Shown piece after piece: positions 1 through 5,992 of a stretch of 8,997 nt of DNA. Made by a program: the position numbers and the translations under genes. The stretch is from assembly GCA_934700265.1 (NCBI GenBank), contig CAKUXH010000046.1, positions 1 to 8,997 on the forward strand, read 5' to 3'. Every line of letters starts with the position of its first letter. Position 1 is the first letter of the stretch. The notes beneath the pieces were generated by a model. The model saw only the letters and a list, made by a program, of their open reading frames with translations. It was not told the origin of the DNA and did not search any database. The DNA comes from an uncultured Opitutales bacterium. GTDB taxonomy: Bacteria > Verrucomicrobiota > Verrucomicrobiia > Opitutales > UBA9783.

Positions 1-698
1 GTATAAAAGCTTATGGTAACTTATGTTGGATTTACTTTTCTGTTGTCCTTATGACTGTATTATTAGGATTATGCGCTCGTGTTTTATTTCCTTCGCTCGC
101 TAATCCAGATCAAGCATTTATAATGCTTATAAAGACATATTTGCCCTGTGGGATCTACGGTATTGGTATTATTGGAATATTGTCTGTATTGATGTCAACC
201 TCTGATTCAATGTTAAACTCTAGTAGTATCATGTTTGTAAATGATGTAGTTTTGCCATTTAAAAAGAACTGTTCTGAATCTTATAAATTAAAATTAGCTC
301 ACAGAACTGCAATTGCATTAGGTTTATTTGCAATTTTATTTGCTAGCCAAAAAATTGGTTTATTCGAATCAAAAATTTTACAAAGAACTCTTTGGGTACC
401 AGTTTGTGTTTGTCCTTTATATCTAGCTTTGTTTAATCGAAAAATATCTTTTTTAGGATTCTGTTGTAGCACACTTGTTGGCATGGTTACAGCTTTTGTT
501 TGGATCATAAAGTTAAAACCTATCCTCGGAATTGATGGTATCTTCCCCGGACTAATTGCTAATCTTTGTATATCTTTAGGATTTTATTATGCTGGCGGTC
601 GTAAGAAAGTATTTTCTAAAGAGGAATTAAAAATCTTACGTGAAAAAGCTGAAAAGAATGGGGGGGGCAAAAAAAAAATTTGTAGAACAATCTTATAA
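1..698 (+). CDS. Sodium/solute symporter (SSS/SLC5 family), C-terminal part, 5' end outside the window
   Basis: The frame is open from the left edge (first full codon at base 3) through a TAA at 696-698, so the ATG at 51 is internal. The preceding residues (IKAYGNLCWIYFSVVL) continue a membrane helix. The visible part is about 232 residues of mostly hydrophobic helices. The stretch GILSVLMSTSDSMLNSSS matches the conserved SSS-family helix carrying the Na2-site Ser/Thr residues (compare PutP and vSGLT). Later helices, the segment GIDGIFPGLIANL and a basic cytoplasmic tail (GRKKVFSKEELKILREK) fit the end of this family. Family knowledge: these carriers couple sodium entry to uptake of proline, pantothenate or other solutes. 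The substrate cannot be read here. In CbrA-like proteins and many intracellular bacteria this module is fused to a histidine kinase. Here the frame enters a G8-C-A10 tract and stops six codons past it, while the kinase continues in the next frame. I infer that the tail after residue KKK is out of frame. Confidence 0.85.
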   Translation, partial: IKAYGNLCWIYFSVVLMTVLLGLCARVLFPSLANPDQAFIMLIKTYLPCGIYGIGIIGILSVLMSTSDSMLNSSSIMFVNDVVLPFKKNCSESYKLKLAHRTAIALGLFAILFASQKIGLFESKILQRTLWVPVCVCPLYLALFNRKISFLGFCCSTLVGMVTAFVWIIKLKPILGIDGIFPGLIANLCISLGFYYAGGRKKVFSKEELKILREKAEKNGGGKKKICRTIL

Positions 699-1896
699 AA
701 TTCAAACAAACATTTGGTTAGGGCTTTGCCTAATTTTCATTCAAATGATGCCACTTCTTTTTGGAAGTGGTGTTATTACAGGCACAACACAAGCTTTAGT
801 TATGTTAAGTGGAACTTTATCGATACTTTTTATTTTTAGTCCAACATTTAAGATTTTTACACAACATCAACAATATTTTAAATATTTTAAATTGACTACA
901 TTGATTGTGGGTCTTCCTTTAACTTCAATATATCTTCTACTGACTTCTCCAGAAAATGGTTTACATTTTATAGCCCTTGGAATGTCTTTCCTTATTATGA
1001 TACTTGTCGTTGAAGATAAACAACGAGAAAAAATGTTATTATTCTGTCTAACATTACTTTTCTTAACAGTCATGTATATTTTTAAGGCAAATGTTATTAT
1101 TGTATGGCCATTGAGTTTTTACTGGTGGCATATTTTTTACATCATTGGATTTTTATTTGTCATACTACTGCTTCGATCCAGTATGCGCACGCTTACACTT
1201 GAACATGAAAAGGCTGTCTTATCTGAACGTTATGCTTTAGCTCGTAGCATTTCTCACGATATTATGACCCCAATGATGGTTTTACGAATGTTATTAAAAA
1301 AAAATTCTCAAGGTATTAACGATAAAGAATGCGCACTTATGCTAGATACGCTAAAAGAAATGGGAAATATTGTTGATTCCATCATTCCTGAAACCCATAA
1401 AGACTACCAAAATCTAAATGCGGAAAATTTAAATGCAATTGTAAAAAACTGCATCTTAAAAAAGAAAGTTTTACATAAAAGTTTACAAATTAACTTGAAT
1501 ACATCTGAAGAAATATTTGCTCGTGTAGATGTTTTATTAATGGGAAGAATACTCATTAATCTTATAAATGCTTGTTACGAGCTTCTCCAAAGTAAAAACG
1601 ATATTATTGATATTAACCTAGAAAAGGATATTTATCAAAACATACAAATTGATATCTGCACAAATCCAAATTTACCATTAAATAGCTTACAAGCGCTCGT
1701 AAAAAATAATGAGACACTCACAAATGATTTAGGTATCGGCATTGGTATCAGTGATTTTAAGAAAATTATAACGAATTGGCATGGACAAATATTTTTGAAA
1801 GATTCTAATGAAATAAAATATTTATTTCGAATTGTTTTGCCCAATGAAAAAAATGATCACATTATAGGTTACGAACTTATTGATGATGATATTTAA
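640..1896 (+). CDS. Six-TM sensor histidine kinase, probably the C-terminal half of a symporter-kinase fusion
   Basis: Taken alone, the frame can start at GTG 640 or ATG 658, neither with a good Shine-Dalgarno. Both lie inside the symporter gene, which argues that the natural start is the upstream symporter. Residues 25-178 hold about six hydrophobic helices. A cytoplasmic linker (180-200) leads to the dimerisation/phosphoacceptor segment SISHDIMTPMMVL with the likely phosphorylated His206 followed by D and P in the HisKA pattern. The ATPase domain has the N box LINLINACYELL (Asn310) and a G2-type box LGIGIGISDFKKIITNWHG (364-382). The D/G1 box, normally DxGxG, reads TNPNLPL near residues 341-347, so the adenine-contacting Asp is missing. 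Family knowledge: such kinases phosphorylate a response regulator; none is encoded nearby. The stop abuts the ligA start. The domain call is firm; catalytic competence and independent translation are uncertain. Confidence 0.85.
   Translation: MKKLKRMGGAKKKFVEQSYKIQTNIWLGLCLIFIQMMPLLFGSGVITGTTQALVMLSGTLSILFIFSPTFKIFTQHQQYFKYFKLTTLIVGLPLTSIYLLLTSPENGLHFIALGMSFLIMILVVEDKQREKMLLFCLTLLFLTVMYIFKANVIIVWPLSFYWWHIFYIIGFLFVILLLRSSMRTLTLEHEKAVLSERYALARSISHDIMTPMMVLRMLLKKNSQGINDKECALMLDTLKEMGNIVDSIIPETHKDYQNLNAENLNAIVKNCILKKKVLHKSLQINLNTSEEIFARVDVLLMGRILINLINACYELLQSKNDIIDINLEKDIYQNIQIDICTNPNLPLNSLQALVKNNETLTNDLGIGIGISDFKKIITNWHGQIFLKDSNEIKYLFRIVLPNEKNDHIIGYELIDDDI
660..678 (+). repeat. Double homopolymer: G8, C, A10, at the symporter/kinase frame junction
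   Basis: Eight G (660-667), one C (668) and ten A (669-678) follow each other directly. A G8 run is striking in so AT-rich a sequence, and it sits exactly where the reading frame passes from symporter to kinase. The symporter frame reads the tract as GGGKKK, then stops at 696-698. The kinase frame reads it as GGAKKK and continues for over 400 codons. Losing one G or one A, gaining two, or a +1 ribosomal shift would join both frames into one protein. Known: poly(G) tracts mediate phase variation in host-associated bacteria, and poly(A) tracts in endosymbiont genes are rescued by RNA polymerase slippage. A sequencing length error is the main alternative. Confidence 0.9.
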
Positions 1897-3894
1897 ATGG
1901 TAAAACAATCTATAGAAAAAGTACGAAAACGTTTAAAAATACTTCTCCTGGAAATAGAGAGGCACAATCATCTTTATTACCAGGAAAACGCTCCAGAAAT
2001 TTCGGATTTTGAATATGATTGTTTACAAGCAGAAAAAAAATCAATCTACGAAAATTTTCCAGAATTGGAACAAATAGAAGGACCCGGTAGTGATTTAAGT
2101 GAGCATAATTTTGCTGAAATGCCACACTGGAGTCCCATGCTAAGCCTTGCGAATACTTATTCAAAAGAAGAGCTATTCGAATTTGATCATAAGTTAAAAG
2201 AAAAAATCAACGATAAACGTTCTTATATTTTAGAGCCTAAAGTTGATGGCATGGCGATCAACTTACTCTATAAAAATGGAATATTTTTTAAAGCATTAAC
2301 CAGAGGGGATGGTAAAATTGGAGAAGATGTTACCCAAAATATTTTAACCATTTCTACGATTCCTCAACGTTTAAGTGGAATTGTCCCTGAGCAAGTTGAA
2401 GTACGCGGTGAAGTTTATATTTCTGAAGAAGATTTTACAAAAATAAACCAAGAACAAGATGCACTTGGTTTAGAACCTTTTGCTAATGCAAGAAATTTAG
2501 CCTCTGGAAGTGTAAAATTACTTAACCCACAAGAAGTTAAAACACGTCGATTAAGTTTTATAGCACATGGATTAGGCCCATTTGAAACATTAACAACACA
2601 ATATGCATGCCGCACATGGCTCAAAGAACAAGGTTTTCCTGTATTTCCTCATATAGATCTTGCGGACTCTTGGGAAAAGGTTTGGAACTTCATAGAAAAC
2701 TTTCATAAGCAGTCGCATGACCTACCCTATCGAACAGATGGTGTGGTTATAAAATTAAATGATAGGTATCTTCAGCAAATTTTGGGAGCAACAGCAAAAT
2801 CTCCACGTTGGGCTATCGCTTATAAATTCGAACCTGAATCCGCTGAAACAATCCTTGAATCGGTTGTTTTTCAAGTAGGTAGAACAGGTATCATTACGCC
2901 TGTAGCAAAATTGCACCCTGTAGAATTAGCAGGATCACGTATCTCGCGCGCAACTTTACATAACTTTGACGAAATTGCTAAAAAAGACATACGCTTAGGT
3001 GATTATGTTATTTTACAAAAAGCAGGAGAGGTTATCCCAGCTATTATCAACGTCAACAAAGCCAAACGAAGCAACACAGTTATCCCCATTCAGTGTCCTC
3101 ATGTTTGCCCTGTTTGCGGCACACCATTAGTCAAGCTTGAAGGAGAAGTTGCCCTGCGTTGTCCTTCAATCGAATGTCCCGAACAGTTGCGCTTGAAGAT
3201 TACACACTTTGCCTCAAAAGATGCTATGGATATCTTTGGTATGGGCCCTAAGGTTGTAAACACACTTGTCGATAAAGGATGGATAAAACACATTGCTGAC
3301 ATCTTTAATTTATGGCAATTTAGAACTCAATGGGCTGCCACCGATGGCTATGGTACGTTGATGGTAGATCAATTGCTTCAAGCCATCGAAAAAGCCAAAA
3401 ACAGGCCTTTATGGCGATTTATATATGCTCTTAGCATCAATGGAATAGGCATTGAAATTGCCAAAAATTTAGCAATATATTTCAAAAATTTAGAAGCCAT
3501 AAAATCGGCCTCTATTGAAGAGCTACTGAAAGTACCATTGATAGGACCATGTGCAGCTCAATCTATTTATCAGTTCTTTTTAACTCCTAACAATCTTAAC
3601 GTACTCAACGCATTAAATAATGCTGGTCTTATTTTTTCTGAAAGTACTCAACCAACAGGCCCTTGGGAAGGAAAAACATTTGTTGTAACAGGTAAATTAG
3701 AACATATGAGCCGTTCGGAAGCTAAAAAACAAATAGAAGCTTTCGGAGGTAAAATTTCAGAAAATGTATCCGCTAAAACATTTGTTGTAATTTATGGTAA
3801 AAATCCAAGCGATAAATTAACAAAGGCCAATCGCTTATCGATTCCCACTTGGGATGAAAATGAATTTTTAACCCAATTAAATAATGCTCATTGA
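1897..3894 (+). CDS. ligA: NAD-dependent DNA ligase LigA
   Basis: This enzyme seals nicks in duplex DNA using NAD+, joining Okazaki fragments and completing repair. All expected parts are present in 665 residues, the usual family length. Domain Ia, which binds NMN, has HNHLYYQ and ISDFEYD (23-41). The adenylated lysine is Lys115 in EPKVDG. Nucleotidyltransferase motifs follow as EVRGEVYI (169-176), DGVVIKLN (281-288, Lys286) and WAIAYKF (305-311, Lys310). An OB fold follows (about 320-395). The four-cysteine zinc finger uses Cys404, Cys407, Cys422 and Cys427. Helix-hairpin-helix repeats span about 440-560, and a C-terminal BRCT domain runs from about 588 to 665. The ATG directly follows the kinase TAA with no spacer and no clear Shine-Dalgarno, suggesting translational coupling. 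The 3' end overlaps the next gene by 11 bp. It looks intact and essential, in contrast to the questionable gene before it. Confidence 0.98.
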   Translation: MVKQSIEKVRKRLKILLLEIERHNHLYYQENAPEISDFEYDCLQAEKKSIYENFPELEQIEGPGSDLSEHNFAEMPHWSPMLSLANTYSKEELFEFDHKLKEKINDKRSYILEPKVDGMAINLLYKNGIFFKALTRGDGKIGEDVTQNILTISTIPQRLSGIVPEQVEVRGEVYISEEDFTKINQEQDALGLEPFANARNLASGSVKLLNPQEVKTRRLSFIAHGLGPFETLTTQYACRTWLKEQGFPVFPHIDLADSWEKVWNFIENFHKQSHDLPYRTDGVVIKLNDRYLQQILGATAKSPRWAIAYKFEPESAETILESVVFQVGRTGIITPVAKLHPVELAGSRISRATLHNFDEIAKKDIRLGDYVILQKAGEVIPAIINVNKAKRSNTVIPIQCPHVCPVCGTPLVKLEGEVALRCPSIECPEQLRLKITHFASKDAMDIFGMGPKVVNTLVDKGWIKHIADIFNLWQFRTQWAATDGYGTLMVDQLLQAIEKAKNRPLWRFIYALSINGIGIEIAKNLAIYFKNLEAIKSASIEELLKVPLIGPCAAQSIYQFFLTPNNLNVLNALNNAGLIFSESTQPTGPWEGKTFVVTGKLEHMSRSEAKKQIEAFGGKISENVSAKTFVVIYGKNPSDKLTKANRLSIPTWDENEFLTQLNNAH

Positions 3895-4111
3895 GACAAA
3901 AATTATTGCACGAGCTTCAAAATGTGAAGTTATTCCACTAGGTGATAATCGATTTAAGATAAAATTAACTCGACCAGCTATCGAGGGGAAAGCTAATGAA
4001 CAACTACGAGAAATTTTAGCAAATCATTTCAAAATTTCCAAATCATCTGTTGTTATTATCTCAGGACAACACAATTCAATAAAAAGAATTGAAATAAATA
4101 CTAACGAATAG
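3884..4111 (+). CDS. DUF167 / YggU family small protein
   Basis: A 75-residue protein whose ATG lies within the last codons of ligA (11-bp overlap in another frame), so it is probably translated by coupling. It carries the family's core pattern: a strand rich in K and L (FKIKLTRPAIEGKANEQL, 24-41) with the signature P-x-x-G-K-A-N, then a helix (LREILANHF) and a closing ISGQHNSIKRIEI strand resembling the usual G-x-x-S-x-x-K. Length and layout match the YggU family, found as stand-alone small proteins in many bacteria. Its biochemical role is not established, so none is assigned. It appears to be the last gene of the operon. No obvious hairpin terminator follows in 4112-4221. Confidence 0.9.
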   Translation: MLIETKIIARASKCEVIPLGDNRFKIKLTRPAIEGKANEQLREILANHFKISKSSVVIISGQHNSIKRIEINTNE

Positions 4112-4158
4112 AATCCATATTACTTAGTCATTAAAAAGGTACAATAAGCTAAAATAAC

Positions 4159-4185
4159 TTGACTTTTTATAAATATTAATCTACT
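4159..4185 (+). promoter_or_regulatory. Weak candidate promoter upstream of the 166-residue protein
   Basis: A TTGACT hexamer (4159-4164, five of six matches to the -35 consensus) is followed after 15 bp by TCTACT (4180-4185, four of six matches to -10). The spacing is shorter than ideal and the region is very AT-rich, so chance matches are likely. It lies in the 110-bp gap between the DUF167 gene and the next gene, where a new transcript could begin. Confidence 0.2.
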
Positions 4186-4221
4186 TATTTTCAATATTTA
4201 ATTAACTGTAGAACACAAAAT

Positions 4222-4722
4222 ATGTTAAATATAAAAAAATTAGTGAACACAAGCACTTTATGTGTAATCGCCTTTATTGAAAATATAAGTAATGCTGATT
4301 TTGAAAGTATTTCAGTAATTTTTAAAGGGAAAAACCAAGAATTCTTACAAAACCATAGCCAAATTATACGTCAATACATATACCTTAAAAGTTTAGATAG
4401 TCCCCATAAAGTATTTAATTTTTATAATAAATTTAGTGAAAGAACTTATACATATTTATATGAACACCACGAAGAACAAATATTAGCTACAGCAAATTTT
4501 CAAAATAGTTTTTCTTGGGTTGAAACACCCTGTACTTTAATAGAAAATATCATCGAAAAATTATTATCTGAAGCAAACATAAAATCTAGAGCAAAAAATT
4601 TATTATTTTTTATCATGCACAACAAGGGAAAAGTAGGGAATTATGATCCATTACCAAAAGAACTTTTGCCTGAAGCAGAACAAATAAAATTGGATGAAAT
4701 AATAAAAGAATATTTAAAATAA
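4222..4722 (+). CDS. Uncharacterised 166-residue protein, possibly secreted
   Basis: I do not recognise this protein. It opens with a lysine-containing N terminus and a short hydrophobic stretch (MLNIKKLVNTSTLCVIAFI), then NISNA before a more polar body. That could be a weak signal peptide cleaved near residue 25, but the hydrophobic core is short. The body is helical-looking and rich in N, K, E, F and Y (for example HSQIIRQYIYLK and TYTYLYEHHEEQILATANF), ending in a charged tail (EAEQIKLDEIIKEYLK). There are no obvious catalytic motifs, cysteine pairs or repeats. The frame is uninterrupted, the stop sits at the edge of a strong terminator, and codon composition resembles the neighbours, so it is probably a real gene. 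Shine-Dalgarno match is poor. A lineage-specific or host-interaction protein is possible but unproven. Confidence 0.7.
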   Translation: MLNIKKLVNTSTLCVIAFIENISNADFESISVIFKGKNQEFLQNHSQIIRQYIYLKSLDSPHKVFNFYNKFSERTYTYLYEHHEEQILATANFQNSFSWVETPCTLIENIIEKLLSEANIKSRAKNLLFFIMHNKGKVGNYDPLPKELLPEAEQIKLDEIIKEYLK

Positions 4723-4746
4723 AAACTCGCAAATCTGCGAGTTTTT
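4721..4746. terminator. Bidirectional intrinsic terminator between convergent genes
   Basis: A perfect 11-bp inverted repeat (arms 4721-4731 and 4736-4746) encloses the loop AATC. The core pairs ACTCGCA with TGCGAGT, flanked by five A on the left and five T on the right, so each strand yields a GC-rich stem followed by a short U run. It serves the gene ending at 4722, whose TAA stop enters the left arm, and the aminotransferase gene ending at 4762 on the other strand. Confidence 0.85.
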
Positions 4747-4761
4747 GCTCTTACACGTCTA

Positions 4762-5874
4762 CTACTTAAAAAAGTAACGAATCTGATCACAAATAAATTC
4801 TATCTGCTCTGGATGAAGTCCTGGAAATATTGGCAAACTCAATACCTCTTGAGCAACCCCATGAGCTTTGACAGTTGGCATTCCTTTATCTGTCGATATA
4901 CTTTGCAAGCAAGGTTGTAAATCTAAAGTTTTTGGATAGTAAATAGCACATCCAATTTCGAATGATTCCAAAAATTGTTTCAGTGCATCTCGTCGACCTT
5001 CTAACACTCTAATTGTAAATTGATTCCAAGTATGCTCACGATTAGCCATTTCCTTTGGTAAAATAATTCCATCAACACCATTTAACAAATTTATATAAAG
5101 CTGTGCATTCATACGACGAATTTGTAAAACAGAATCAAGATACGGCAACTTCAAATGCAACAGCTTAGCCTGTATCGTATCTATACGAAAATTTCCACCT
5201 AGATAAATATGCTCATAACGAACCGGAGAACCATGCACTCGCATACATCGCGCTTTCTCAAATAAAGCTTCATCATTCGTTGTCACCATACCCGCATCCC
5301 CAAATCCACCTAAATTTTTTGTTGGGAAAAAACTGAATGCATTAATATGCCCCCATGTACCTGTTAAACGGCCATTTGAACGTGCACCTTGAGCTTGAGC
5401 CACATCTTCAACAACCTTCAAATTATTTTTTTGAGCAAACGCCAATATAGATTGATCGTCACAACTCTGACCAAATAAATGCACTGGAATAATTGCCTTC
5501 GTTTTTTCAGAAACTTTCCTTTGAGCATCTTCCAAATCAATCGAAAAATCTTCTTTATGAATATCCACCCAAACCGGTATCGCCCCCAAACGAGCAACGC
5601 TACCAGCTGTTGCAAAAAATGTAAACGAAGGGCATAAAACTTCATCTCCAGCTCGGATATCTAATGTTAATAAAGCAACTATAAGCGCATCTGTTCCAGA
5701 TGATACTCCTAGAGCGTATTTACATTCATTTTTTTTGGCGAACTCTTCTTCGAATGATTTTACCAATGGATCTAAAATAAAATTGCCTGAACGAACAAAT
5801 TGCTGAAAAGCGGTATCAAATTTTTCATATAAATCCACATTCACTGCCGAAATGTCAAATAAAGGAACTTTCAT
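4762..5874 (-). CDS. DegT/DnrJ/EryC1/StrS family PLP-dependent sugar aminotransferase
   Basis: A 370-residue, full-length fold-type I aminotransferase. Visible landmarks are the N-terminal VPLFDI, the cofactor phosphate-binding VSSGTDAL (57-64), PSFTFFATAGSVARLGA (82-98), the pyridoxal-contacting VVEDVAQAQGA (154-164, Asp158), and the Schiff-base lysine Lys186 in SFFPTKNLGGFGDAG. GGNFRIDTIQA (226-236) and HTWNQFTIR (281-289) complete the family pattern. Family knowledge: these enzymes transfer an amino group, usually from glutamate, to a keto-sugar nucleotide, giving amino sugars for O-antigen, capsule, glycoprotein or S-layer glycans. The exact substrate cannot be read, and no other sugar-nucleotide gene is in view, so the pathway context is missing. 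The ATG at 5872-5874 is the natural start; no strong Shine-Dalgarno precedes it. A terminator upstream (5932-5969) separates it from the carrier gene, so it should have its own promoter in 5875-5931. Confidence 0.93.
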   Translation of the reverse strand: MKVPLFDISAVNVDLYEKFDTAFQQFVRSGNFILDPLVKSFEEEFAKKNECKYALGVSSGTDALIVALLTLDIRAGDEVLCPSFTFFATAGSVARLGAIPVWVDIHKEDFSIDLEDAQRKVSEKTKAIIPVHLFGQSCDDQSILAFAQKNNLKVVEDVAQAQGARSNGRLTGTWGHINAFSFFPTKNLGGFGDAGMVTTNDEALFEKARCMRVHGSPVRYEHIYLGGNFRIDTIQAKLLHLKLPYLDSVLQIRRMNAQLYINLLNGVDGIILPKEMANREHTWNQFTIRVLEGRRDALKQFLESFEIGCAIYYPKTLDLQPCLQSISTDKGMPTVKAHGVAQEVLSLPIFPGLHPEQIEFICDQIRYFFK

Positions 5875-5931
5875 AATTAATGTACTACAACAATCTACTT
5901 AAAAATTCAAGTGAAATGGAAATTTTATTTG

Positions 5932-5969
5932 AAAAAAACAAAAAACAGGAAGCATTAACTTCCTGTTTT
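5932..5969 (-). terminator. Rho-independent terminator of the nucleotide carrier gene
   Basis: An 11-bp perfect stem (arms 5942-5952 and 5959-5969, core CAGGAAG paired with CTTCCTG, loop of six) is followed on the minus strand by a long T run interrupted once (through the A-rich plus-strand segment 5932-5945). It lies 24 bp past the carrier stop codon and is the best-formed terminator in the window. Its plus-strand side has only four T, so it is mainly directional. Confidence 0.88.
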
Positions 5970-5992
5970 CATAAGCATATTAAAAAAAACAC

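Noticed and set aside
51..53. ATG at 51 as the symporter start
   Set aside because: The frame is open to the left edge and the residues before it continue a membrane helix, so the gene begins outside the window.
867..1073. Minus-strand open frame inside the kinase membrane region
   Set aside because: Antisense to hydrophobic helices; composition explained by the coding strand.
1296..1304. A run of nine A in the kinase gene as a second slippage break
   Set aside because: The kinase frame continues intact on both sides, so there is no evidence of a frame change there.
1910..2164. Minus-strand open frame of 84 codons inside ligA
   Set aside because: Antisense shadow of the well-conserved ligase N-terminal domain, with no start signals or recognisable motifs.
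5418..5645. Second minus-strand frame of 75 codons inside the aminotransferase gene
   Set aside because: It overlaps the cofactor-binding region of a clearly coding frame and has no independent support.
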